Shown one piece after another: positions 26,198 through 35,490 of a DNA stretch of 64,000 nt (position 1 is its first letter; each line of letters opens with the position of its first letter). A program made the translations under genes and the position numbers. Below the pieces are notes generated by a model that saw nothing but the letters and a program-made list of their open reading frames with translations, was not told where the DNA came from and ran no database searches. This stretch comes from Sva-07 sp963707515 (GTDB lineage: Bacteria; Actinomycetota; Acidimicrobiia; Acidimicrobiales; Ilumatobacteraceae): assembly GCA_963707515.1 (NCBI GenBank), contig CAVPQI010000001.1, forward strand, positions 1,984,001 through 2,048,000, in the 5' to 3' direction.

Positions 26198-27641
26198 TCA
26201 GTGGCGGGCGGGGGGCGTGCGGAGACGGATCGAGGCCATCACCGCGGCGACGATCAACAGCACCAGCGTTGCCACCATGCCGACCGTGGTCACGGCGTGT
26301 GGCTCCGTCGACGACGCACCGGGGTTCTCGATGGCGATGCCGATCGGTCGGCTGCCGAGGTCGAGTAGCGAGCTGATCCACAACCACGTGGCCACGGTGA
26401 TGCCGCCGAACGACAGGCCGAGGCCGAACGACCGGACGAGCAGCATCCCGACGACACCGGCGAGGGCGATCAACGCCACCTGTGCGAGCCGGCCGGCGAA
26501 CAGCGCCGTCGGGAGATCGCGCGCCGGGTCGGTGGAGCGGAAGTTGTCGGTGAACGTGGCGTCACCGACCGGAACCAGCGGACCGACGGCGAGCACCACG
26601 GTCGCCACGGCGGTGAGGGCGGCGACGATCGGGTTGAGGGCCGGCCGCCCGCCGCGACCGGCGAGTCGCCAGCAGGCGGCGAACACCAGCAGCCCGAGCA
26701 CGCCGACGCCGATGACCAGCCAGAACCCGAGGTCGCGGGTGACGCGCAGCGTGAACGATTCCGAGGAGGTGCGGGTGATCGACTCGGCGATCGAGATCGG
26801 CAGCTCGGCCAGGCCGACGACCATGGCAGCCCAGCCGACGACGGCGAGCCCGGCGCCACCGGCCATCCCGGCACCCCATCGCACGCCGAAGCAGGCCAGC
26901 AGTGCGCCGAGCAGCATCGCCGCCACGCCGACGTAGCCCCCCATCGCCAGGTTGCCGCCGAGATCCTCGAGCGTGCGTACGCCGGTCGTGATGCCCGACG
27001 CCGGACGGGTGGTGCGGATGTCGATCACGTCGGCGACGGTGGCCATCAACATCGCCGCGGCGGCGAAGAGCGCGAACAGGAAGCTCAGCCGGAGCCGGAA
27101 CGCCGGCCGCGGCGGCGGGTACTCGACGAGGTCGGCGTGGCCGTCGAAGATCGCCGGCAGCTCCTCGGTCGTCGTGCTGGCGTACACGTCGTCGGTGACG
27201 CCGGTGACCACGAGCGGCGTGGTCGGCGTCGAGTCGATCCACGACGGTGCCGGCGTCGTTGCCAGCGGTTCGGTGGCGGTGCCCGCCGGCGTCGGTTCCG
27301 GAGCCGCCGGTTCCGGCAGCGCGTCGAGCGACTCCGTCGCCAGGTCGGCGTCGATGGTCGACCGCTGGGGCGGGTCCGCTGCATCGAGCTCGGCGGGGGC
27401 GAAGTCAGCGTCGCTCGTCGTGCGGTGCGGGAGGTCGGCGGCGGCGATCGGCTGCGTGTCGAGATCGGCGTCGATCGCCGTGGGTCGCGCCACGTCGTCG
27501 ATGTCGGATGCGGCCGCGGGCGGGGGCGGCTGCCGGGGCGGCCGGCGGAGCGGGTTCGACGAGAGGAAGCAGCGCGGTGCCGCACTCGGCGCAGAACTTC
27601 TGTCGTTCCGTCACCTCGACCCCGCAGCTCGGGCACTGCAT
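26198..27641 (-). CDS. Zinc-ribbon polytopic membrane protein (one frame break)
   Basis: N-terminal zinc ribbon CPSCGVEV...FCAECGTALL (two CxxC), a long Pro/Ala/Asp-rich linker with repeats of the form DADLxT, then about ten hydrophobic segments in the last 300 residues. The frame must change once near 27521 in the linker; with one base removed the product is 480 residues. No family is recognised. The ribbon-linker-membrane layout resembles actinobacterial membrane proteins of unknown role. Confidence 0.72.
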
Positions 27642-27725
27642 GACCGCAGAGACTACGAGATCGTCCGGCGGCACTCGTCGCCGCGGTCGCCGCGCTCGCC
27701 AGAATGGAACGGTGAGGTCGAGCAC

Positions 27726-28670
27726 GTGAGCGGACGCTTCGCGCCGTCGCCGACCGGCGACCTGCACCTCGGCAACCTGCGGACCGCTGCCGTGGCCTGG
27801 CTGTCGGCGCGTTCGGGGGGCCGGGGGTTCCTCGTGCGCATGGAGGACCTCGACCTGCACCAGGCGAACCCTGCTCGGGAGGCCGCGCAGTTGCGCGACC
27901 TTGCGACGATCGGCATCGACTGGGACGGCGAGGTCGTGCGCCAGAGCGAGCGCTTCGCCCGCTACGAGGCGGCGATCGCCGAGCTCGCCGCGGCGGGGCT
28001 GGTCTACGAGTGCTTCTGCACGCGCCGCGAGATCCGTGACGAGATCGAGTCGGCGCCGAGCGCTCCGCATGCGCCGCCCGGCGCCTATCCGGGAATCTGC
28101 CGTCGGCTCACGGCGGCACAGCGCGCCGAGCGGCGAGCGGAGGGTCGCCCTCCGGCGTTGCGGCTCCGTGCCGACGGTCGCGCCGTCACGTTCGACGACG
28201 TGCTCGCCGGCACGGTGACCGGTGTCGCCGACGACGTCGTGCTGCGCCGCAACGACGGTGTGCCGGCGTACAACCTCGCCGTCGTCGTCGACGACGGGGC
28301 GCAGGGCGTGACCGAGGTCGTGCGCGGCGACGACCTGCTCAGTTCGACGCCGCGGCAGATCGTCCTCCAGGAGCTGCTCGGCCTGCCCCGTCCCCGCTAC
28401 CTCCACGTGCCGCTCGTCGTCGACGCCGACGGGACGCGGTTGGCGAAGCGCCGGGGTCTGGCGGTGACGCTCGTCGATCTCGCCGCGGTGGGCGTGACGA
28501 CCGAGATGGTCGTGCGCTGGATCGTCGAGTCGCTCGGACTCGGCGGGCGGCCAGGAGTGGACGGGCTCGGCGCACTCGTCGACCACTTCGACCCGATCGA
28601 GCTCACCCGCGACCCCGTCGTCGCGCCGGCGTGGCCGGGGGCGGGCGACGCCGACCTGGCGCCGACGTGA
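27726..28670 (+). CDS. gluQ: Glutamyl-Q tRNA(Asp) synthetase
   Basis: 314 residues: the catalytic core of glutamyl-tRNA synthetase without the anticodon-binding domain. Signature 1 is PSPTGDLHLGN, signature 2 LAKRRG; a zinc site is formed by CFC and YPGIC. GluQ-RS attaches glutamate to queuosine at position 34 of tRNA-Asp and is not needed for general translation. The start is GTG; an in-frame upstream GTG cannot be excluded. Confidence 0.9.
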   Translation: MSGRFAPSPTGDLHLGNLRTAAVAWLSARSGGRGFLVRMEDLDLHQANPAREAAQLRDLATIGIDWDGEVVRQSERFARYEAAIAELAAAGLVYECFCTRREIRDEIESAPSAPHAPPGAYPGICRRLTAAQRAERRAEGRPPALRLRADGRAVTFDDVLAGTVTGVADDVVLRRNDGVPAYNLAVVVDDGAQGVTEVVRGDDLLSSTPRQIVLQELLGLPRPRYLHVPLVVDADGTRLAKRRGLAVTLVDLAAVGVTTEMVVRWIVESLGLGGRPGVDGLGALVDHFDPIELTRDPVVAPAWPGAGDADLAPT

Positions 28671-28694
28671 CGGCGCCGTCACGGATCCCACCGT

Positions 28695-28700
28695 TAGGCT
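28695..28700 (+). promoter_or_regulatory. -10 hexamer TAGGCT, leaderless-type
   Basis: TAGGCT ends eight bases before the GTG start of the L,D-transpeptidase. Confidence 0.45.
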
Positions 28701-28708
28701 CACGTACC

Positions 28709-29717
28709 GTGGTTGCAGTGGCTCGACGTCACGTGCTCCTGGTCGGCGTCGTCGCCGCCAGCGTGAGCACGTTGATCGGGTGCTCGGCCGCGGTCCCGAG
28801 CGCCGACGAGGGTGCCAAGGTCGCCGCCGCGGCCGACGGCGACTTCGGTGACGTCGCAACCGACACGAGCGACACCGACACCAGCGACGCCCGGGCGGGC
28901 AACGCCGATGCGTCGGACTCGCTGTCGCCGTCGACGAGCGCGCCGACGACCACCGCGGCGCCGACGACCACCGCAACGACGACCACCGACGACGCTGCCG
29001 CCGACCACCGAAGCGCCGACGACACTGCCGCCGACCACGCAGCCGACGATCCCGCCGAACTGGGAGGGTGTTGCCGTCGTCGATCCGCCGTTGCAGGCCG
29101 TCGGTGGGAGCAGCGGGAGCGAGACCGCCCGCATCCAGCAGCGGTTGCTCGACCTCGGGTTCTGGCTCGAGGGCGTCGACGGGATCTACGGCCTGACCAC
29201 TCGCCAAGCGGTGATGGCCTACGAGAAGTACATGGGCTTCCCGGCCGACGGCAAGGTCGACCAGGCGACCGCCGATGGGTTGACGTCGATGACGCTGCAG
29301 CCGATGGCTCGCGCCAACTCGGGCACGATGGTCGAGGTCGACAAGACCAAGCAGCTGCTGTTCTTCGTCATCGACGGCAAGACGGTGTGGATCCTCAACA
29401 CGTCGACCGGCAACGGTGAGACGTACACCGAGTCCGACCAGAACACCCCCGGCGAGGTGATCACGGGCGTTTCGCTGACGCCCGACGGGTTGCACCGCGT
29501 CAACCGCGAACGCCCCGAGGGATGGTGGGAAGGTGACCTCGGCGAGATCTACCGACCGAAGTACTTCGTCGGCGGTGTCGCCGTCCACGGCTCGAACAGC
29601 ATCCCCAACTATCCGGCCTCGCACGGGTGCGTGCGCGTCAGCGTCCCGGCGATGGACTGGATCTGGGACAACGACCTGATGCCGATGAAGATCCCCGTCT
29701 GGGTCCACGGCGGCTGA
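28709..29717 (+). CDS. L,D-transpeptidase lipoprotein with peptidoglycan-binding domain (one frame break)
   Basis: A lipobox at the end of the signal peptide (STLIGC), a long Thr/Pro-rich spacer, a PG_binding_1 domain (IQQRLLDLGFWLEGVDGIYG) and a YkuD catalytic domain with HGSNSIP and the active-site SHGCVRVS. It would form 3-3 cross-links in peptidoglycan, outside the membrane. The frame changes inside the repetitive Thr-rich spacer, near 28988; removing one base gives 335 residues. The spacer is tolerant, but the downstream enzyme would be lost without correction. Confidence 0.9.
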
Positions 29718-29783
29718 CCGGCCACCGCCGCCCGACACCGCCAGCCACCACCGCCACCCACCACCGCCACCCGACACCGCCAC

Positions 29784-29835
29784 CCAAATTTGTCCGATCC
29801 GTCACGCCTGGCGTGACGTGGCGGACACATTTCGG
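29784..29835. repeat. Palindromic element, family B, copy 2
   Basis: AAATTTGTCCG and CGGACACATTTCGG enclose a perfect GTCACGC / GCGTGAC hairpin. Preceded by a short (CACCGCCACC)n-like tract at 29722-29785. Confidence 0.7.
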
Positions 29836-29852
29836 ATGAGCTGCGCCGCCGC

Positions 29853-29908
29853 TCCGAAACTTGTCCGGAATCGCTCGCTGAGCGAGACGTGGCGGACAAA
29901 TTTCAGCG
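29853..29908. repeat. Palindromic element, family B, copy 3
   Basis: GAAACTTGTCCG and CGGACAAATTTC enclose CTCGCTGAGCGAG. It overlaps the stop codon of the minus-strand DUF2510 gene; copies 2 and 3 are 17 bases apart. Confidence 0.7.
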
Positions 29909-30523
29909 GAGCAATGCCGAGCCGAGGAATCCCGAGCCGGGGAATGCCGAGCCGAGCAATCCCGAGCCCTGGAATGCCGTGCCCAGGAATGCCGTGCCGG
30001 GGAACGGAGCGGGGGCGCTCGACGTGTCGTCGGTGAGCCGGTCGATGCGGTCGCCGATCCACTCGAACAGGCTGGCCTGGGCAAAGATCTGGAAGCCGAT
30101 GTAGAGCACCAGCACCAACACGGCGAGTATCGCCGCCACGCGGAGCCACTTGATGACCTTGTTCGTGTACTCGGTGACCAGCGGGGTGATCTCGCGATGC
30201 ATCTCGCGGGCCCGAGCGCTGAACTGGTCGGCGGCGCGGTCGATCTCGCTGCGCGTCGCCGCGCGGACCTGCTCGATCATCTGCCCGGTGTCGATCGACG
30301 TCGCCTGACCGCCCGGCAGGCCGAACGTCTGCGCCGACTGGCCGCTCGGCGCGGCCGGGGGCGGCGCCGACTGAGCGACGAACTGCTCGTACGCCCGCAG
30401 CTCGGCCTGGCTCGGCACCGGGCGACGCGCCTCGGTCCAGTCGAGACCGTCCCACCACCGCAGGTTTCCTCGGCCCTGCGGATCGGGGTACCAGCCCGCC
30501 GGCGGCGCGTCCTCGCGGCGCAT
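29903..30523 (-). CDS. DUF2510 membrane protein with repeated C-terminus
   Basis: 206 residues. DUF2510 motif at the N-terminus (AGWYPDPQGRGNLRWWDGLDWTE), a helical region, one transmembrane helix near residue 150, and a C-terminus made of pentapeptides of form xG(S/T)(A/G)(F/L) encoded by a 15-base minisatellite. DUF2510 is an actinobacterial domain seen in signalling and cell-envelope proteins; its ligand is unknown. It lies two codons after the stomatin gene, so it may be part of that membrane-quality operon. Confidence 0.8.
   Translation of the reverse strand: MRREDAPPAGWYPDPQGRGNLRWWDGLDWTEARRPVPSQAELRAYEQFVAQSAPPPAAPSGQSAQTFGLPGGQATSIDTGQMIEQVRAATRSEIDRAADQFSARAREMHREITPLVTEYTNKVIKWLRVAAILAVLVLVLYIGFQIFAQASLFEWIGDRIDRLTDDTSSAPAPFPGTAFLGTAFQGSGLLGSAFPGSGFLGSALLR
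29911..30000. repeat. 15-base tandem repeat, six copies
   Basis: Units such as GGAATGCCGAGCCGA repeat six times with a few substitutions each, all in frame with the DUF2510 gene. It is the second 15-base in-frame repeat at a gene's 3' end in this window. Confidence 0.9.
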
Positions 30524-30527
30524 GACG

Positions 30528-31568
30528 TCAGCTCGTGCGCGTCTCGGCGCGGGACGGTTCCGGCAGGTCGACCCGCTCGTTGTCGTCGGGGATCGGCAGG
30601 CCCTCGCGTGGGCGCACCTCGTCGTCGGTGTCGTCGTCGCTCGCTCCGGCGGCGAGGGCGGCGATCGTGCCCAGCAGGCCGGAGAACTCGGCGGGGATGA
30701 CGAGCTTGGTCGCCCGTCCGTCACCGATCCGCTCCAGCGCCTGCAGGTACTCGACCGTCAGCACGGCCTTGTCGGCGTTGGCCGCCTTGATGCCCTCGAG
30801 ACGCGCCTTGGCAGCGACGCCCTCACCCTGGCCGACGAGCTCGAGGCGCAACCGCTCGGCACGGGCGCGCAGTTCGGTCGCCTGAGCTTGACCCTCGGCG
30901 TCGAGCACCGCCGCCTGCTTGCGACCCTGGGCGGCGAGCACCGATGCCTCGCGCTCGCCGTCGGCGCGAGCGATCGCCGCCTCCTGGTAGCCCTTGGCCT
31001 CGGTGACCGTGGCCCGCCGGTCGCGCTCGGAACGCATCTGGGCGTGCATCGCCGACACGATGTCCGGCGGCGGATCGATGCGCTGGATCTCGACACGCAC
31101 CACCCGCACACCCCATTTGTCGGTGGCGTCGTCGAGCACGTCACGCAGTTGCAGGTTGATCGTGTCGCGTGACGTCAGCGCCCGGTCGAGTTCGAGATCA
31201 CCGATCAGGTTGCGGAGGTTGGTCTGGGCGAGCTTGGTGATGGCGGTGAAGAAGTCGGCGACGTTGTAGACGAGTCGCTGCGGATCGGTCGCTTCGTAGT
31301 AGACGACGGCATCGACCGACACGACGACGTTGTCGGCGGTGATGACCTCCTGCGGCGGCACGTCGACGACCTGCTCACGCATGTCGATGAGCTGCATCGT
31401 CTCGATGAACGGCAGGATCAGGTTGAGGCCCGGATCCTTGGTCGTCTTGTACTTGCCGAGCCGTTCGACGAGTCCCCGCTGGTACGGGCGGACGATCTTC
31501 ACCGACCCGGCGAGCACACCGATGCCGATGACGGCGATCACGATGAGGACGATGGCGATCGGGTTCAT
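30528..31568 (-). CDS. SPFH/Band 7 protein (stomatin/paraslipin-like)
   Basis: 346 residues. One N-terminal membrane helix, the SPFH domain (KIVRPYQRGLVERLGKYKTTKDPGLNL, VVDVPPQEVITADNVVV) and a long charged coiled coil rich in ERDRRATVTEAKG and EAxAQA repeats. Stomatin-family proteins oligomerise on membranes and control proteases or channels. The start overlaps the stop of an NfeD gene (ATGA), the usual partner. The C-terminal tail is acidic. Confidence 0.94.
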   Translation of the reverse strand: MNPIAIVLIVIAVIGIGVLAGSVKIVRPYQRGLVERLGKYKTTKDPGLNLILPFIETMQLIDMREQVVDVPPQEVITADNVVVSVDAVVYYEATDPQRLVYNVADFFTAITKLAQTNLRNLIGDLELDRALTSRDTINLQLRDVLDDATDKWGVRVVRVEIQRIDPPPDIVSAMHAQMRSERDRRATVTEAKGYQEAAIARADGEREASVLAAQGRKQAAVLDAEGQAQATELRARAERLRLELVGQGEGVAAKARLEGIKAANADKAVLTVEYLQALERIGDGRATKLVIPAEFSGLLGTIAALAAGASDDDTDDEVRPREGLPIPDDNERVDLPEPSRAETRTS

Positions 31569-32071
31569 GCAGGTGATGCTCCTGGTTCGTGGGCGTCGGT
31601 TTCGATCGGGCTGACGAGGACCTTGGTGCCGCTGACCTCGAGAATGCGGACGTGGGTGCCGACCGGCAACGGCGTCCCGGTCGCCGAGATCGCGCCCCAC
31701 ACCTCGCCGTGGGCCGTGATGCGGCCACGGCGGTCGGTGTCGTCGGGATCGATCGCCGTGGTGACGATGGCGTCGAGGCCGACCACGCGGTCGGCGCCGA
31801 CGCCGGGTGCCACCTGGTTCTCACCAGCGAATCGCTGGGCGTAGCGGTACAGGACGATCCACAGCAGCCCGCCGCCGACGGCGAACACGAACCACTGGAT
31901 CTCGATGGCGACGTCGTAGAACCCGAGCAGCGACGCGGCGAACGCCGAGACGGCGAACGGCAACAGGACGAACGAGCCGGCGACGGCGACGAGCTCGACG
32001 ACGGCGAAGGCGATTGCGATTGCCAGCCAGATCCATGGCCAGACGTTCAGGTCGATCCCGAGGTCGAGCAC
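31565..32071 (-). CDS. NfeD-family membrane protein
   Basis: 168 residues: three or four transmembrane helices (WIWLAIAIAFAVVELVAVAG) then an OB-fold domain (GLDAIVTTAIDPDDTDRRGRITAHGEVWGA), the soluble NfeD part. NfeD pairs with stomatin-type proteins and here overlaps the stomatin gene in translation order. No serine-protease domain is present, so this is the short form. Confidence 0.92.
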   Translation of the reverse strand: MLDLGIDLNVWPWIWLAIAIAFAVVELVAVAGSFVLLPFAVSAFAASLLGFYDVAIEIQWFVFAVGGGLLWIVLYRYAQRFAGENQVAPGVGADRVVGLDAIVTTAIDPDDTDRRGRITAHGEVWGAISATGTPLPVGTHVRILEVSGTKVLVSPIETDAHEPGASPA

Positions 32072-32187
32072 GCCTTGAACCTAGTCGGGCCTCACCGCGA
32101 GCCGGTGGTGGGGACCGATTGGTCGGCCCGACGCCGGCCCGACTCCGGCTCGTCGCTGGCGCTTCCCTCGCCGGCTGTGCGGCGGAA

Positions 32188-32217
32188 GCAACGGTTGGGG
32201 TCTGTCCCCGACGTTGC
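32188..32217. repeat. Palindromic element, family A, variant copy
   Basis: GCAACG and CGTTGC arms enclose GGGGTCTGTCCCC, a variant of the family A core with T for A in the centre. It is in the 178-base gap after a divergent pair; nothing else was seen in that gap. Confidence 0.55.
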
Positions 32218-32249
32218 CGTTCAGATGTTGGTCCGTCCGCCGACGTTCG

Positions 32250-33819
32250 TCAGTCGGCGGGGGTGGCGCGGCGGATGCGCAGCGGGGCGTCGCTGGCGGT
32301 CTTGTTGCGCCCGGTCTCGAGGTCGAAGCGCCAGCCGTGGAGCGTGCACACGAAGTCACACCCGTCGATCTCACCGAACGCCGCGAGGTCGGCGTTGCGG
32401 TGCGGGCAGCGGCGCTGGACGACGTAGTCGCCGACGCGGATGTCCGGCTCGTGCAGCGCGTCGAGGACGTCGGGCGGCGTCAGCTTGCGCACCACCTCGG
32501 CCTCGGCTCGGCGCATCCGCTCCCGCGACAGCGACTTCAAGAAGTTGTAGACGTACTCGTTGAAATCGCCCTCGCGCCACGCCGTGAACCGGCACGACAG
32601 GAGCAGCGAGTTGCTCCAGTCGACCGCCCGTTGGGCGACGACCGTCTCGACGAGCTCGCGGGCGATGTCGAAGCGGAACGCGACGTGCTCGCCGTCGTGC
32701 AGGCGCACCTCACCGTTCGGGAAGTCGACGAGGATCGCCAGGTCGCCGGCGTTGATCAACACGTTGGCGCCGACCTGGGCGCGCAACGTCGGCGCCATCT
32801 CGAGCAGCGGCTCCCACCAGTCGCGCAACGTCGTCAACAGGTCGGTCGACGGCGCGTTCCACGACGCCTTGAGGTCGTCGAGCCACGGCTTCCAGTCGGC
32901 CTGGTACTGCTCGAGGTAGGCCCGCTTGTCGGAGAAGATGGCATCGACCTCGTCGTCGGGCAGCGGATGGGTGACGGTCATCGAATCGGGCGTCACCTCG
33001 ATCGTCGTCCCGGGGATGTTGAGGATGCCGGCGCGGTCGGCGGCGTCGAGTCGGCGCAGGAACTCGGTCTGGTCGGGGAAGATGCTCAACTCGTCGCCGT
33101 CGATCATGTTGAGGGCGAACAGTTCGTCGTCGAGGAAGGCGGGCGGTCCGGCGCTGGGGACGACGAAGCGGGCGTCGACGTTCTCGACGTAGCGCATCGC
33201 CCGGGCGAACTGGGCGTCGACCTTGGCCTCGCACAACGCCTGCTTCTCGTCGTCGGGCATCTCGTAGACCATCGGATACCAGATCGCCCCGGAGAACTGC
33301 AGCCAGTGCAGATCGACCGGTCCGTGCTTGCGCAGCTGGGCGAGGTCGTCGGTGCGGCAGTCGTTCTGGTTGACGAGGACCGTCCGGCCGTCGGAGACGA
33401 CGAGTGCCGAGTCGCCGCCGGGGCCGTCGGTGATCGACGTCTCGACGTGGATGGCGACCGTCAGGCCCGGCTGCGATCTCCAACTCCTCGGTGTCGACGG
33501 TGCGGATGAACTCGGTGAACCCGAGCGCCTGCAGCGTGCGCTGCTGCTCGCGGGTGGGATAGCCGGGGAGCAGGATCGGGATGTCGCGGCGCAGGTGCTC
33601 GCGCAGCCACGGCTCGTCGTGGTGGTCGCCGTGGAGGTGCGAGACGTACAAGAAGTCGGCGGACTCGATCCGGGCCCGCAGGTCGTCCGACAGCTGATCG
33701 TTGCGCGGGAAGACGAACCACGACCCGAAGAAGGCCGGGACGAACCAGGGGTCGCAGAGGATCGAGCCGTGGTCGGTCTCGATGAGCATGCCGGCGTGGC
33801 CGATCGAAGTCGCACGCAT
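32250..33819 (-). CDS. MBL-fold hydrolase fused to C-terminal Rieske domain (one frame break)
   Basis: N-terminal metallo-beta-lactamase fold: IGHAGMLIET, then SHLHGDHHDE, the HxHxDH zinc/iron motif, and LVVSDGRTVLVNQNDC. The C-terminus is a Rieske [2Fe-2S] site, CPHRNADL...CTLHGWRFD. The combination resembles CMP-N-acetylneuraminate hydroxylase relatives, which also join MBL-type and Rieske domains, though in them the Rieske part comes first. The frame breaks near 33468; removing one base gives 522 residues. It is preceded by a family A variant palindrome. Substrate unknown. Confidence 0.85.
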
Positions 33820-33873
33820 GAGTTCAGGGTACGGCGGCGCGTCGCCGGGTGGAGGTGACGCCCGCCCGGCGGG

Positions 33874-34551
33874 TCAGGCGACGGGCGGATCGGTGAACTG
33901 CTGACCGGCGCGCGACACGTGCTCGGTCCACGCGTTGCCGTCCCAGTAGCGCAGCTCGTAGCGGCCCGACGGGTCGGCGTACCACCCGGCAGGAACGGTC
34001 GACTCCGGCGCGCTGGCGGCGGTGGCCGCCGCGGCGGCGGTCGTGGTGGCAGCAGTCGGCTCGGCGGCCACGGTCGGCTCCTCGACGGCGGGCGTGGCCG
34101 CGGTCGGCTCCTCGACGACGGGCGTGGCGGTGGTCTCGGCGGCTGCCGGCTCGGGGGTCGAGCTCTCGGGGGCCGACGCCCAGCCGGAGGGCTCGTCGAC
34201 GGCCGGCGCGGCGGCTGCGGCGGCAGGGATGAACGGCGACGGCGAGTCGTCGGCCGGGGTCTCGTCGTCGGTGGTGGTCCCGGCTTCGATGACCGGCGAT
34301 GCCGGCACGTCGACTGCCGGCGCCTCGGTGGCGCCGCCCGCAATGTCGGCAGGAGCGGACTCGGCAGGAGCGGACTCGGTCGACGTCGAGGTGTCGTCGC
34401 CGGAGGACTCGCGCTCCAGGTAGGCGACGATGTTCGTGCCGGCGGACACGATGGAGACGACGCTCCAGCCGTCCTTCGACTTCTCGGTCAGCAACGGGGC
34501 GAGCGAGTCGGCGTCGTAGGACGAGGCGGTGACCGAAGAGAACTCCTGCAT
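33874..34551 (-). CDS. DUF4177-like protein with C-terminal DUF2510
   Basis: 225 residues. The N-terminus (ADSLAPLLTEKSKDGWSVVSIVSAGTNIVAYLE) is like DUF4177, a small alpha/beta domain; a long Ala/Glu/Thr/Pro-rich linker follows, and the C-terminus is DUF2510 (AGWYADPSGRYELRYWDGNAWTEH). The linker is low complexity with repeats of VEEPT. I prefer MQEFSS; a start eight codons upstream is possible. Function unknown. Confidence 0.75.
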   Translation of the reverse strand: MQEFSSVTASSYDADSLAPLLTEKSKDGWSVVSIVSAGTNIVAYLERESSGDDTSTSTESAPAESAPADIAGGATEAPAVDVPASPVIEAGTTTDDETPADDSPSPFIPAAAAAAPAVDEPSGWASAPESSTPEPAAAETTATPVVEEPTAATPAVEEPTVAAEPTAATTTAAAAATAASAPESTVPAGWYADPSGRYELRYWDGNAWTEHVSRAGQQFTDPPVA

Positions 34552-34656
34552 GGCGGTGATGCTAGACCACGCCACCGCCCATTGATCACCTCTTGACGGA
34601 AGTCGAACAGGCCAGATGTGTGGCCCCCGCGAACGCCGGCGCCGGCGCCTGCGAAC

Positions 34657-35490
34657 TCACTCGGACGGCGACGGTGCACCCTCCGTGAGCAGGTCGAGAT
34701 CCGCCTCGCCGGGGTCGCCGTCGTAGATCCGTTGGCCGTCGGCGAGCGCGATCAGGCGGCTGCTCGAACGCACACTCGACAGCTCGTGGGTGGCGACGAC
34801 CATCGTCGCCCCGTCACCGTGGGCGAGGGCGAGCAGTTCGAGCAACGCCTCGCGCCCGACCCGGTCGAGGCCGACGAACGGCTCGTCGATGAGCATCACG
34901 TCGAACGGGCGGACGAACGCCATCGTGATCGCCGCCTTCTGCTTCAGGCCGCGGCTGAACGTCATCGGCAGGTCGTCGATGCGCGCCGTCAGGCCGACCA
35001 TGTCGACGAGGTCGACCGCGTGCTGCTCCCAGTCGTCGGTGCCGTGCATGCGGGCGATGTATTCGAGGTGTTCCCAGACGGTCAGGTCGTCGTAGAACAC
35101 CGGCTGGTCGGCGAGATAGGCGACCGAGGCCCGAGCCTCGAGCGCGCCGGCCGGGTGCCCGGCGACGGTGGCGGTGCCGCCGCTCGACTCGAGGACACCG
35201 ACGAGCATGCGCAGCAACGTCGTCTTGCCGCTGCCGTTGTGGCCGATCAGCGACACCCGGTCGCCGAACTCGATGCGCAGGTCGAGTGGCGCCAGGGCGA
35301 CCGCGTCGCCGTACGCCTTGGTCAACCCGACGGTCTCGACGGCGGCCGGTGTGCTCGGTGCCGCAGGTGCCGCGTCGTCATCGGAGGGTTTGGATGGTGC
35401 CGTCGCCGCTCGTTGGGCGGACGCGGTCCGATGTCGCCGGTTCGCCGACTGTGGGCGGTTGGCGCGCGGACGCGGTTGGTCGGTGGTCAT
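34657..35490 (-). CDS. ABC transporter ATP-binding protein
   Basis: 277 residues. An N-terminal basic and low-complexity stretch of about 50 residues precedes the ATPase domain: Walker A GHNGSGKTT, signature FSRGLKQK (LSGGQ variant), Walker B VMLIDEP and the H-loop THE. ABC-2 or CcmA-like subfamily. It partners with the integral membrane gene overlapping its start (ATGA). Such pairs export or move lipids, drugs or polysaccharides; substrate unknown. Confidence 0.92.
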   Translation of the reverse strand: MTTDQPRPRANRPQSANRRHRTASAQRAATAPSKPSDDDAAPAAPSTPAAVETVGLTKAYGDAVALAPLDLRIEFGDRVSLIGHNGSGKTTLLRMLVGVLESSGGTATVAGHPAGALEARASVAYLADQPVFYDDLTVWEHLEYIARMHGTDDWEQHAVDLVDMVGLTARIDDLPMTFSRGLKQKAAITMAFVRPFDVMLIDEPFVGLDRVGREALLELLALAHGDGATMVVATHELSSVRSSSRLIALADGQRIYDGDPGEADLDLLTEGAPSPSE

